Below, piece after piece: positions 46,045 to 54,703 of a DNA stretch of 64,000 nucleotides. Each line of letters begins with the position of its first letter. Positions within the stretch are counted from its first letter, which is position 1. Position numbers and translations under genes: made by a program. The notes under the pieces were generated by a model, which saw only the letters and a program-made list of their open reading frames with translations, was not told the DNA's origin and ran no database searches. The stretch is from Bacteroidota bacterium. Lineage in GTDB: Bacteria > Bacteroidota > Bacteroidia > B-17B0 > Aurantibacillaceae. Location: positions 1 to 64,000 of the forward strand of contig JAAFIQ010000015.1 in NCBI GenBank assembly GCA_013298715.1, given 5' to 3'.

Positions 46045-47070
46045 ATGATTGAAAAAATAAACAATCTGTTACTAGAAATAGAAAATGTTGAAGCTGCCAA
46101 CAAACAGCAAGTTGAAGAATTGCGTATTAAATGGCTTAGTAAGAAAGGCGAGGTTAGTACGCTGTTTGATGATTTTAAAAATGTACCCAACGAGCAAAAA
46201 AAAGAAGTAGGTCAAAAATTAAATGAGTTAAAGAATAAGGCTCAAGACAAAGTAAATACGTTAAAGGAGAAGTTTGAATTTGAGGCAGAAGCAAGCGCCA
46301 ATCAACAGATTGATCTTACTTTGCCAGTGTTACCACTTTTTCAAAATGGGAGTAAGCACCCTTTAACTTTGGTTAAAAATCAAATTATCGAAATTTTTAG
46401 CCGTATTGGTTTTACTGTTAGCGAGGGGCGAGAGATTGAAGATGATTGGCATAATTTTACAGCGTTAAATACACCAGAAAATCATCCAGCGCGTGATATG
46501 CAAGATACATTTTATGTGAATCTAAATCCTGAAATGGTTTTAAGAACACAAACATCAAGTGCACAAGTGCATATTATGGAAAGACAACAACCGCCTATTC
46601 GCACAATTAGTCCTGGCCGTGTTTACCGTAACGAGGCTATTAGCGCAAGAGCACATTGCCAATTTCATCAAGTGGAAGGTTTGTACATTGATGAAGATGT
46701 TTCATTTGCCGATTTAAAACAAACCTTATTATATTTTGCCAAGGAGATGTTTGGAAACGAAACTAAAATTCGTTTACGCCCAAGCTATTTCCCTTTTACT
46801 GAGCCAAGTGCCGAAATGGACATTAGTTGTAGTATTTGCAAAGGCAATGGTTGCAATGTTTGTAAACATACTGGTTGGGTTGAAATTTTAGGTTGCGGCA
46901 TGGTAGATCCACAAGTATTAATTAATTGTGGCATTGAAGAAAAAAAATACCGTGGCTTTGCTTTTGGTATGGGCATTGAAAGAATAACCATGCTAAAATA
47001 TCAAGTAAAAGATTTACGTTTATTTTTTGAAAACGATGTACGTTTTTTAAAACAATTTGTAAATGCCTAA
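46045..47070 (+). CDS. pheS: phenylalanine--tRNA ligase alpha subunit
   Basis: 341 residues, full length. N-terminal coiled coil about 1-85; class II core with motif 2 SPGRVYRNEAISARAHCQFH and motif 3 GFAFGMGIERITMLKY. A Cys-rich insertion CSICKGNGCNVCKHTGW lies near residue 262 and is common in Bacteroidota PheS. It charges tRNA-Phe with PheT, which is not in the window. It leads an operon with a TPR protein and glutaminyl cyclase. Confidence 0.97.
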   Translation: MIEKINNLLLEIENVEAANKQQVEELRIKWLSKKGEVSTLFDDFKNVPNEQKKEVGQKLNELKNKAQDKVNTLKEKFEFEAEASANQQIDLTLPVLPLFQNGSKHPLTLVKNQIIEIFSRIGFTVSEGREIEDDWHNFTALNTPENHPARDMQDTFYVNLNPEMVLRTQTSSAQVHIMERQQPPIRTISPGRVYRNEAISARAHCQFHQVEGLYIDEDVSFADLKQTLLYFAKEMFGNETKIRLRPSYFPFTEPSAEMDISCSICKGNGCNVCKHTGWVEILGCGMVDPQVLINCGIEEKKYRGFAFGMGIERITMLKYQVKDLRLFFENDVRFLKQFVNA

Positions 47071-47076
47071 CATACA

Positions 47077-47397
47077 ATGACTGCCGAAGTACGCATACAA
47101 AGCCTTACAGAGATGTTAAAACTTGAACCAAATGATGTATTTTTAAATTATAGTTTGGGTATAGAATATATGGCTTTAAATAAGCTAAACGAAGCCGAAG
47201 CTCAATTTAAAAACGTTTTAAGTATTAATGCTGATTACATTGCAGTTTATTATCAATTAGGAAAATTATATGAAGCTTTGGCTATTAATAGCGAGGCTTT
47301 GAAAAGTTATAAATTAGGCTTAGAAAAAGCAAAATCACAAAAAAACAACAAAGCAATAAACGAAATAAACGAAGCTATTTTTTTAATAGAAGATTAA
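47077..47397 (+). CDS. small TPR protein
   Basis: 106 residues made of about three tetratricopeptide repeats: NYSLGIEYMALNKLNEAEAQ, IAVYYQLGKLYEALAINSEA and a final helix pair. It has no signal peptide, so it is presumed cytosolic and used for protein contacts. It lies six bases after pheS and its stop is directly followed by the next ATG (TAAATG). Confidence 0.8.
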   Translation: MTAEVRIQSLTEMLKLEPNDVFLNYSLGIEYMALNKLNEAEAQFKNVLSINADYIAVYYQLGKLYEALAINSEALKSYKLGLEKAKSQKNNKAINEINEAIFLIED

Positions 47398-48231
47398 ATG
47401 AAAACAAAAAAAATATTACTACTAATTTTACCAATTATACTTTTAGGTTGTGGAGGCTGCGAAGACCCTAAACCAAAACCCGAGGACCCAAAGCCTGAAG
47501 TTGTGAAGCCCGCTAACACTGCGCCAATAATTAATTACAGTATAGTAAAAGTGTTAAAGCACGATTCGTTAGCCTTTACAGAAGGGTTGCTTTTTTATAA
47601 TGGTGATTTATACGAAAGTACAGGTTCTCCTGACAATTTACCTCAAACAAAATCATTTTTTGGGAAGGTAGATATGGCAACTGGTAAAATTGATGTGAAA
47701 GCTGAAATAGATAGAAACCTTTTTGGGGAAGGAATTTGTTTCTTGAACGATAAGGTTTTTCAACTCACTTACAAAAGCCAAAAAGGATTTATTTACAACG
47801 CTAAAACATTTAAGCCTGCTGGGCAATTTACTTATGCAAATAAAGAGGGCTGGGGATTTACTACAAATGGAAAGGAATTAATAATGAGCGATGGCACAAA
47901 CATGCTAACTTTCCTTAATCCTGATAATTTTTCGATTGTAAAAACGATTGATGTAAACGAAAATAATGTAGCAGTAGATTTTGTAAACGAGTTAGAGTAT
48001 GTTGATGGTTTTATTTATGCAAATATTTACACAACTAATACCATCGTTAAAATTGATGCAGAAACAGGAAAAGTTGTAGGTAAATTTGACATTGGTTATT
48101 TATTGGAAGAAGCGCAGAAGCGTTACCCATACGCCTTAGAAACTAATGGTATTGCTTATAATCCAGCCACTAAAACATTTTTAGTAACAGGTAAAATGTG
48201 GCCTTGCTACTTTGAAATTAAACTTAGCTGA
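47398..48231 (+). CDS. glutaminyl-peptide cyclotransferase lipoprotein
   Basis: 277 residues. Lipoprotein signal with LLGC (Cys about 18), a short Pro/Lys/Glu linker (about 22-38), then a five-bladed propeller of the bacterial/plant glutaminyl cyclase family: KHDSLAFTEGLLFYNGDLYE, STGSPDNLPQTKSFFG, GWGFTTNGKELIMSDGT and NGIAYNPATKTFLVTGKMWP. Members convert N-terminal Gln of exported proteins to pyroglutamate; many T9SS-exported proteins in the phylum begin with Gln after signal cleavage. It is the third gene of the pheS operon. Confidence 0.9.
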   Translation: MKTKKILLLILPIILLGCGGCEDPKPKPEDPKPEVVKPANTAPIINYSIVKVLKHDSLAFTEGLLFYNGDLYESTGSPDNLPQTKSFFGKVDMATGKIDVKAEIDRNLFGEGICFLNDKVFQLTYKSQKGFIYNAKTFKPAGQFTYANKEGWGFTTNGKELIMSDGTNMLTFLNPDNFSIVKTIDVNENNVAVDFVNELEYVDGFIYANIYTTNTIVKIDAETGKVVGKFDIGYLLEEAQKRYPYALETNGIAYNPATKTFLVTGKMWPCYFEIKLS

Positions 48232-48234
48232 TTT

Positions 48235-48258
48235 TTTGCTTGAAAAAAGCAAATTTTT
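48235..48258 (+). terminator. terminator of pheS operon
   Basis: Stem TTTGCTT (48235-48241) / AAGCAAA (48247-48253) with a five-base A-rich loop, then five T. It lies four bases after the glutaminyl cyclase stop. The stem is short. Confidence 0.55.
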
Positions 48259-48264
48259 GAAAAA

Positions 48265-48292
48265 TTGTATAAAGTTTTTTTAAATGTATTTG
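48265..48292 (+). promoter_or_regulatory. candidate trxB promoter
   Basis: TTG at 48265-48267 and TGTATTTG at 48285-48292, separated by 17 bases, resemble the Bacteroidota vegetative promoter TTTG-N17-19-TANNTTTG with one mismatch in the -7 box. It would give a leader of about 30 bases before the trxB start. The position, just after a terminator, fits. Confidence 0.35.
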
Positions 48293-48327
48293 CCATTGTG
48301 CTAACTTTAACTTCTAAAAATTAATTT

Positions 48328-49272
48328 ATGTCAACTCAACCAGAACATATACATTGCCTAATTATTGGCTCAGGACCCGCAGGATACACCGCCGCAATTT
48401 ACGCAGCACGCGCAGATTTAAAACCAATTTTATATACAGGCTTAACCCCTGGTGGTCAATTAACTGAAACAACAGAAGTAGATAATTTTCCAGGCTATCC
48501 AAAAGGAATAACTGGCCCAGAATTAATGGAAGATTTAAAGGCGCAAGCAGAACGTTTTGGCACGGAAGTAAGATTTGGTATGGTTACTAAAGCTGATTTA
48601 ACAAGCACGCCTAAACGTTTTTGGATAGATGAAACAATTGAAATTACGGCAGATACTGCTATTATTAGTACTGGTGCAAGCGCAAAATGGTTAGGCTTAG
48701 AAAACGAAACTCGCTTGCGCATGAATGCGGGCGGCGTAAGTGCTTGTGCTGTTTGCGACGGTTTCTTTTTTAAAGGGCAAGAGGTTGCGATTATAGGAGC
48801 TGGCGATACTGCAGCGGAAGAAGCAACGTACCTTTCTAAACTTTGTAAAAAAGTGTACATGATTGTAAGACGTGGCGAAATGCGCGCTAGTAAAGCTATG
48901 CAGCATAGAGTTGAAAACACAGCCAATATTGAGATTTTATGGCATAGCGAAACCGCTGATATTCTTGGGCAAAATACAGTTGAAGGTGTAATCGTAAAAA
49001 ATGCACAAACAAACGAATTAAGAACCCTAAACGTAACCGGATTCTTTGTTGCTATTGGACATAAACCAAACACAGATATTTTTAAAAATCAGCTTACAAT
49101 GGATGAATTGGGCTACATACAAGTGATACCAGGTACAACCAAAACTAACATAGAAGGCGTATTTGCAGTTGGCGATTGTGCCGATAAAAATTACCGTCAG
49201 GCTGTAACAGCTGCTGGTAGTGGTTGTATGGGTGCTTTAGATGCCGAAAGGTATTTGGCCGCCAAGCATTAA
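48328..49272 (+). CDS. trxB: thioredoxin-disulfide reductase
   Basis: 314 residues. FAD motif GSGPAGYTAAIYAARA (about 12-27), GLTPGGQLTETTEVDNFPG, redox-active CAVC (about 139-142), NADPH motif GAGDTAAEEATYL, and the final FAD region FAVGDCADKNYRQAVTAAGSG (listed for position). It passes electrons from NADPH to thioredoxin. It is a single gene with its own promoter candidate. Confidence 0.97.
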   Translation: MSTQPEHIHCLIIGSGPAGYTAAIYAARADLKPILYTGLTPGGQLTETTEVDNFPGYPKGITGPELMEDLKAQAERFGTEVRFGMVTKADLTSTPKRFWIDETIEITADTAIISTGASAKWLGLENETRLRMNAGGVSACAVCDGFFFKGQEVAIIGAGDTAAEEATYLSKLCKKVYMIVRRGEMRASKAMQHRVENTANIEILWHSETADILGQNTVEGVIVKNAQTNELRTLNVTGFFVAIGHKPNTDIFKNQLTMDELGYIQVIPGTTKTNIEGVFAVGDCADKNYRQAVTAAGSGCMGALDAERYLAAKH

Positions 49273-49310
49273 TTGGATCGGAGTTTTTAGCTAGAAATAG
49301 TTTTTAAAAT

Positions 49311-49883
49311 TTATTTATAAAAATTCATTTCGTCAATGTACTTCCAAACTTTTTCGGGTAAAAAGTAACGTATATCTTTTTTATTCTTTATGGCATTCCT
49401 TATAAAGGTTGATGAAACCTCCATTAAAGGAGCTTCTGTTAATAATACATTGGGGTGCTTATCAAATTCGCTCGTTAAGCAGTTAGGGCGTGGGTAAACA
49501 AGCAATTTATATTTTTCTAAAATCACCTCGTAGTTTTTCCATTTAGCAAATGATTGTAAATTATCTTGCCCAATAATTAAGCTAAATGTATGTTCCGGAA
49601 ATTTTTCTTTTAAGTGTGTTAATGTATTAATTGTGTAGGATGGCTGTGGTAAATAAAATTCAATAGTACTACTTCTCATTTTTTCGTGCCCATCAATTGC
49701 TAACTCAACTAATTCTAGTCGCTGATTTTGATTGAGTAATTGTTTTTTATCTTTTAAAGGATTATGCGGACTAACAACAAACCAAACCTGTTGAATGTCT
49801 GTAAAACTGAGCATGTAATTTGCCAATGCTAAATGCCCAATATGTATGGGATTAAAAGAGCCAAAAAATAATCCAATTTTCAT
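49311..49883 (-). CDS. nadD: nicotinate-nucleotide adenylyltransferase
   Basis: 190 residues. GLFFGSFNPIHIGHLALANY carries the nucleotidyltransferase HxGH-type motif (HIGH near residues 16-19); VVSPHNPLKDKKQL and the closing EVSSTFIRNAIKNKK match NadD. It makes deamido-NAD from nicotinate mononucleotide and ATP. It appears single; the kynurenine monooxygenase elsewhere in the window could feed the same pathway. Confidence 0.95.
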   Translation of the reverse strand: MKIGLFFGSFNPIHIGHLALANYMLSFTDIQQVWFVVSPHNPLKDKKQLLNQNQRLELVELAIDGHEKMRSSTIEFYLPQPSYTINTLTHLKEKFPEHTFSLIIGQDNLQSFAKWKNYEVILEKYKLLVYPRPNCLTSEFDKHPNVLLTEAPLMEVSSTFIRNAIKNKKDIRYFLPEKVWKYIDEMNFYK

Positions 49884-49975
49884 TTACTAATAGTGAAGTA
49901 TAAAATTACACTTAAAATTGGCTAAATATCTAATTAAAGAAGAGGTTTTATATTGTTAAGCCGTTAAGGGGTTAT

Positions 49976-50002
49976 TAAAAGTGTTAGCTATTTTATAACA
50001 CT
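49976..50002 (-). terminator. weak terminator of cytochrome-like gene
   Basis: AGTGTTA (49980-49986) / TAACACT (49996-50002) with a nine-base loop, overlapping the TAG stop of the gene at 50001; on the minus strand a TTTT follows. Short T run, so strength is uncertain. Confidence 0.4.
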
Positions 50003-50387
50003 ACTGTTTATACCCATTATTCAACCAACAGGTTATTAAATCTAACTGAGCTTGTGGCAACTTTCCTATTGCAGGCATAATCGAAGGGTTTCCATCTATT
50101 GCTCTAGCTTTAATTCTACCAGTTTCGCCTTTTAATTTAACCTCGGCATAATTGGTTAGTTTTGGCATTGGGCTACCCGCTCCGTGGCAACCACTGCTAC
50201 CACTTCCGCAACCACTCGCCATTATTGGTGCAATATGTTTTGTGTAGGTTATAGTATCGCAAGCACCAGGCGGAGGAGGGGGAACGTTAGTAAGAGCAAC
50301 TGTCCCTACCTTTTTATCACAGTTTGTAAAAAATAAAGCAAAACTAAAAATCACAACAAGTATTCCAAACAAATAAATTTTTTTCAT
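50001..50387 (-). CDS. cytochrome c-like lipoprotein
   Basis: 128 residues. A hydrophobic N-terminus (about 4-21) ends in TNC, giving a probable lipoprotein. A Pro-rich linker follows, then ITYTKHIAPIMASGCGSGSS and GCHGAGSPMPKLTNY, the layout of small Bacteroidota cytochrome c domains with a distal Met in NPSIMPAIGKLPQ. The heme-binding pair is C-x6-CH instead of CxxCH, so heme attachment is not certain. Probably a periplasmic or outer-membrane electron carrier. Confidence 0.65.
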   Translation of the reverse strand: MKKIYLFGILVVIFSFALFFTNCDKKVGTVALTNVPPPPPGACDTITYTKHIAPIMASGCGSGSSGCHGAGSPMPKLTNYAEVKLKGETGRIKARAIDGNPSIMPAIGKLPQAQLDLITCWLNNGYKQ

Positions 50388-50467
50388 AAACGAGATTGAT
50401 GTATAAAGATAAATAAATTTTTTTAAGTATTAATAAATCTGTAAATTAGTTTCTGAATAATTTAGGT

Positions 50468-52105
50468 ATGAAAAAAATAGTAGTGATGAGTTTGGTTTTA
50501 AGTATTTCTTCACTTAATGCACAAACCGAAGAGACAAAAAAGGATTCTAAAAAGAATATTTTTAAAGATGCTGGCGATGCTGCAAAAATGGTTCTTGGTA
50601 AACAAAAATTGTATGGTGGCCAAGTTACTTCCGCATTAAATACCTTTAAAGAAGTTGAGAGAAACTCACCAGATAATGGCGTAGTATTATATTACATAGG
50701 TTATTGTCAATTAGAATTAAAACAAATTGATAAGGCGAAGCAAACCCTGATAAAATCAATTGGAACAACAAATAATTTTAAACCAGAAAGTAATGTTTTG
50801 TTAGGAAAAATTTATATGATGGAAGAAAATTATGACAAAGCAATTGATTTGTTTAAAACTTACACTAGTTCTGTAAATTTTGAAAAAGAAGTAAAAGAAG
50901 AAGCAGAATTATTTTTGCAACAGTGCAATAACGCTGTAATACTAAAAGCTTCGGCGGTTAATGTAGAAGTTTTAAATTTAGGAGTTGGTATAAATAGTAT
51001 TTACGATGATAAAAATCCGTGTATTACTGCTGATGGTAGCAAATTAGTGTTTACCAGTCGCCGCCCAGAATCTACAAATTCTGAAGTGGATGTAGAAGGT
51101 GACCAAAAATATTTTGAAGATATTTATTTGGCTCAAATGGATTCTGCAACAAAATCCTTTTTAAAAGCAGGAGCTGTTTCAGGAGCAATAAACACCAAAG
51201 CGCACGATGCTTGCACTAGTATATCGGCTGATGGCAAACAAATTTTTATTTATAAAAATGATTTGAAGGATAAGGAGAGTAGAGGAGGGGATGTTTTTGT
51301 AAGTAAAATAAGCAATGGAAAATGGCGTACACCAGATCCTATAGGCAAACCAATTTCTTCAAGCTATTGGGAAGGAGGAGCATGTATCTCTCCTGACGGA
51401 AAAAAATACTTTTTTACAAGCGAACGTCCAGGTGGCGCTGGCCGAAGTGATATTTGGATGGTGGAAAGAAAAAATAAAAAAGAATGGGGCAAGCCAATTA
51501 ATCTCAGTGAAATAAATACCCCATACGATGAAGCAGGTATGTTTTTAGCGCCTGATGGTAAAACCTTATTCTTTTGTAGTAATGGACCAAGAAGTATGGG
51601 TAGTTACGACGTGTTTAAATCCGTTTACGAAAATAATAAATGGAGTGAGCCTATAAACCTGGGTTTCCCGATAAACTCGAGTGCGAAGGAAGGACAGTTG
51701 ACTATTAGTGCCGATGCAAAAACCGCTTACATTAGTAGCGATAGAAAAGGATCTATAGGAGAAAATGATATTTACAAAATTGATTTGAAAGATTACGCTA
51801 TTTTGGAAAAAGATGGAAAGAAAAAAGTGAGCAATGGTTTAAGTATTTTAAAAGGCACCGTGCGCGATGGTTACGAAGGTTATGGTTTGCCAGAAATTGA
51901 AATTCTTTTAACCGACGCGAGTGGTGCAAATTTAGGCAGTACTATGACCAACGAAAATGGAGAATATTTTTTCACCTTAAAGGGTGGAAAATATACCATC
52001 TCAATAAAGAAAAAAGGTTTTAAAGATATTAGCGAAACAATTGATTTAAAAGCTAGTACGGATGACACTGTAACTTTAGAGAAAGGTTTCTTACTTAAAA
52101 AATAA
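50468..52105 (+). CDS. TPR / PD40 exported protein without OmpA domain
   Basis: 545 residues. Signal peptide 1-19; TPR region about 45-145; WD40-like PD40 repeats about 175-430 (ADGSKLVFTSRRP, PDGKKYFFTSERPGGAGRSD, PDGKTLFFCSNGPRSMGSYD, KTAYISSDRKGSIGENDIYK); a carboxypeptidase-regulatory-like domain about 460-540 (LKGTVRDGYEGYGLPEIEI). Many Bacteroidota proteins of this order, including PorE-type T9SS parts, end with an OmpA peptidoglycan-binding domain; here none follows. It opens a six-gene run to 57483. Confidence 0.82.
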   Translation: MKKIVVMSLVLSISSLNAQTEETKKDSKKNIFKDAGDAAKMVLGKQKLYGGQVTSALNTFKEVERNSPDNGVVLYYIGYCQLELKQIDKAKQTLIKSIGTTNNFKPESNVLLGKIYMMEENYDKAIDLFKTYTSSVNFEKEVKEEAELFLQQCNNAVILKASAVNVEVLNLGVGINSIYDDKNPCITADGSKLVFTSRRPESTNSEVDVEGDQKYFEDIYLAQMDSATKSFLKAGAVSGAINTKAHDACTSISADGKQIFIYKNDLKDKESRGGDVFVSKISNGKWRTPDPIGKPISSSYWEGGACISPDGKKYFFTSERPGGAGRSDIWMVERKNKKEWGKPINLSEINTPYDEAGMFLAPDGKTLFFCSNGPRSMGSYDVFKSVYENNKWSEPINLGFPINSSAKEGQLTISADAKTAYISSDRKGSIGENDIYKIDLKDYAILEKDGKKKVSNGLSILKGTVRDGYEGYGLPEIEILLTDASGANLGSTMTNENGEYFFTLKGGKYTISIKKKGFKDISETIDLKASTDDTVTLEKGFLLKK

Positions 52106-52107
52106 GT

Positions 52108-52671
52108 GTGCAAAATTATTTAGATAGTGTTACCAAACAATTTTTGTATTACAAAAGTTTAGGCGATAAAACCATAGAAAATTTATCTGAACACCAATTT
52201 TATTTTAAAACAAATCCTGAAGCAAATAACATTGCTAATTTAATTTGCCATTTATATGGCAATATGAAAAGTAGGTGGACTGATTTTTTAACTACTGATG
52301 GAGAGAAACCGGATAGAAACCGTGACGAGGAGTTTGAGGAAAATAAATTTACAAAAGAAGAATTACTGAACAGTTGGCAAAGTGGTTGGCAAATTTTGTT
52401 TGATGCTTTAAAACAATTAACAGAAAATGATTTACAAAAAATAATTTACATTCGTAATCAAGGGCACACAGTTATGGAAGCCATCAATCGCCAGTTAGCG
52501 CATTATCCTTATCACGTTGGACAAATAGTTTTTATTGGAAAAGAAATTCAAAAAAGTAATTGGAAAAGTTTATCTATTCCAAAAGGACAGTCGCAGGCCT
52601 ATAATTCAGAAAAATTTGGTAAAGAAAAATCTAACACACATTTTACCGACGAATATTTAAAAAAAGAATAA
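52108..52671 (+). CDS. DUF1572 / DinB-like protein
   Basis: 187 residues from a GTG, two bases after the preceding stop. DinB-like four-helix bundle with probable metal ligands His in LICHLYGNMKSRW and the pair in LAHYPYHVGQIVFIGKE. The family has a metal-dependent fold shared with thiol transferases such as BshC partners and mycothiol S-transferases; activity unknown. Second gene of the run. Confidence 0.8.
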   Translation: MQNYLDSVTKQFLYYKSLGDKTIENLSEHQFYFKTNPEANNIANLICHLYGNMKSRWTDFLTTDGEKPDRNRDEEFEENKFTKEELLNSWQSGWQILFDALKQLTENDLQKIIYIRNQGHTVMEAINRQLAHYPYHVGQIVFIGKEIQKSNWKSLSIPKGQSQAYNSEKFGKEKSNTHFTDEYLKKE

Positions 52672-52681
52672 GTTATTACGA

Positions 52682-54703
52682 GTGAAAAATCCTTTTGTAA
52701 ACATACCGTTTTTTAGGATTATCATTCCTTTTGTATTAGGAATAATTCTTGCATCGAGCTTCACTAACTTAACAATTAAATTTAGCCTTGTAATTTTTGT
52801 ATGCGCTTTAGTGGTTACAGTTTGGTTAATTCAATCAAAATATGGAAAAGTAAAATCTTTATTCTTGGTAATTGCCGATATTTTGCTATTACTTTTTGGC
52901 GTAGTGTTGACTCAAGAAAATCAAGAATTTAAACAAACTAATTACTTTGCGAACCAATATAATTTAGACACTGTAAGGTATTATGTTGCCGAAGCAAACG
53001 ATTTGCCAACAAGAAAGAATAATTTTTATAAAGTGCCTGTAAAATTAATTGCACTTAAAACAGATTCAGGTTTTAATTCAATTGATGCTTCAAGTTTTTG
53101 TTACATTAAAACGAACAGTATACATTTGCTTCCCTCACAACAATTTATTTTTAAAGCACAGGCTTTAGAAGTATTGCCCCCACTAAACCCCAACGAGTTT
53201 GATTACAAGACTTATTTACAAAACAGAAATATTACGCATACGTTTTTTTTGGATAGTAATTGTTATAAATCACTTCCAACTTTTTCTTCTAACAAATTAT
53301 GGACACTGGGTCTAACTTTAAAACAATCTATCTTAAACACTTTAAAAGCAAGCGGACTAACAAGCGAGGCTTACGCGATTTGCGCCGCTTTAATTACAGG
53401 CTATGATGATGAAATAGATAGAACAACTATTTCAGCATTTAGCAAAACGGGTACTTTACACGTGTTATCTGTAAGCGGTTTGCACACAGGATTAATTTTT
53501 GTTGTACTTAATTTTTTAGCAGATATTTTTGATAGACACAAACGTTACAAAATTTCTCGTTTTATTTTTCTTACCATTTTACTTTGGTTGTTTGCACTTA
53601 TAACTGGCTTTAGCGCTCCAGTATTGAGGGCTGTAATTATGTTGAATCTTATTGGTATAGGGCAATTATTTTTTAGGCATACAACAAAAAATCAATTAAA
53701 CGTATTAGCTTTTTCTGCATTTATACTTTTAGTTTATAATCCATTGTATTTAATGGATATCGGTTTTTTATTAAGTTACTTTGCATTATTCGGTTTAATT
53801 TATTTTCAACAACCTATTCAATCTATTTACGAACCAACATCAAAATTTTTACAAATTATTTGGACAAACTTTGCCTCGTCATTAGCCGCAACATTAAGCA
53901 CCTTGCCAATTACCTTGTATTATTTTCATCAATTTCCTATTTGGTTTGTGTTATGTAATTTAATCATTGTTCCTGCAACTTTTATTCTATTAATGTTAGC
54001 TTTTTTGTTGTTGGTAAAACTAAATTGGGTTGCTGTTATAATTAATAAGTTAATTAGTTTTCTTTTATGGTTCATCCAATTATTTAACAATGGAAGTATA
54101 GAATTAATTGCTTTTACAAAAACAGATTTTATTTTTTTAAGTGTAGTTTTAATCCTATTTACACTTTTTATACAAACACGAAGTTATAAATTGGCGCTCG
54201 CCAGTTGTTTATGCGTTATAGCTTGGCAAGTTGTATCGCTAACCGAAGTGCACTCTCAAAAACAATCAGCATTTTTAATAAATTATCATTGCAAAAAAAG
54301 TAACACCATTGCAATAAAATCAGGCAATCAATTAATTTATAATGCGCTTGATTCCTTAGAGTTTGATTATAGGATAAAACCGCACTTAACGGCGCTCTGT
54401 TATGCAGATACAAGTATTTCGAACTTTAATCATGTTGTAGTTAATAATCAGCACATCTTAATTTTAAATAAACAAAACTTTAAACCTTATGTTAATCCAA
54501 AGCTTATAAACAAATTAATTGTTGCTAATAATTATAAACTTAAAAATACTGAGATTGAAGAATACTCAAATTTAAGGGAGATTATTGTGGATGGAAGCAA
54601 CAGTTATTACAACATAAATAAAATTGAGAAATTAAGTCGTAAATTTGGAATTGCGCTCTATAAAACCAAAGAGATAGGCGCATACATTCACTACATAAAA
54701 TGA
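52682..54703 (+). CDS. ComEC/Rec2 family membrane protein
   Basis: 673 residues from GTG 52682. Three N-terminal helices, then the DUF4131-type region (about 90-190) and the Competence domain (about 210-480) with ICAALITGYDDEIDRTTISA and LHVLSVSGLHTGLIF plus about seven membrane helices. ComEC forms the inner-membrane channel for incoming single-stranded DNA. The C-terminal 150 residues do not show metallo-beta-lactamase HxHxDH motifs; short ComEC forms lacking that nuclease domain are common in Bacteroidota. Its stop overlaps the next start by four bases. Confidence 0.9.
   Translation: MKNPFVNIPFFRIIIPFVLGIILASSFTNLTIKFSLVIFVCALVVTVWLIQSKYGKVKSLFLVIADILLLLFGVVLTQENQEFKQTNYFANQYNLDTVRYYVAEANDLPTRKNNFYKVPVKLIALKTDSGFNSIDASSFCYIKTNSIHLLPSQQFIFKAQALEVLPPLNPNEFDYKTYLQNRNITHTFFLDSNCYKSLPTFSSNKLWTLGLTLKQSILNTLKASGLTSEAYAICAALITGYDDEIDRTTISAFSKTGTLHVLSVSGLHTGLIFVVLNFLADIFDRHKRYKISRFIFLTILLWLFALITGFSAPVLRAVIMLNLIGIGQLFFRHTTKNQLNVLAFSAFILLVYNPLYLMDIGFLLSYFALFGLIYFQQPIQSIYEPTSKFLQIIWTNFASSLAATLSTLPITLYYFHQFPIWFVLCNLIIVPATFILLMLAFLLLVKLNWVAVIINKLISFLLWFIQLFNNGSIELIAFTKTDFIFLSVVLILFTLFIQTRSYKLALASCLCVIAWQVVSLTEVHSQKQSAFLINYHCKKSNTIAIKSGNQLIYNALDSLEFDYRIKPHLTALCYADTSISNFNHVVVNNQHILILNKQNFKPYVNPKLINKLIVANNYKLKNTEIEEYSNLREIIVDGSNSYYNINKIEKLSRKFGIALYKTKEIGAYIHYIK

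Noticed and set aside
46820-46890. Zinc-ribbon-like Cys cluster in pheS as a possible inserted domain
   Set aside because: This Cys-rich insertion is normal in Bacteroidota PheS proteins.
48495-49073. 192-residue minus-strand frame inside trxB
   Set aside because: trxB is complete and conserved; the antisense frame shows no domain.
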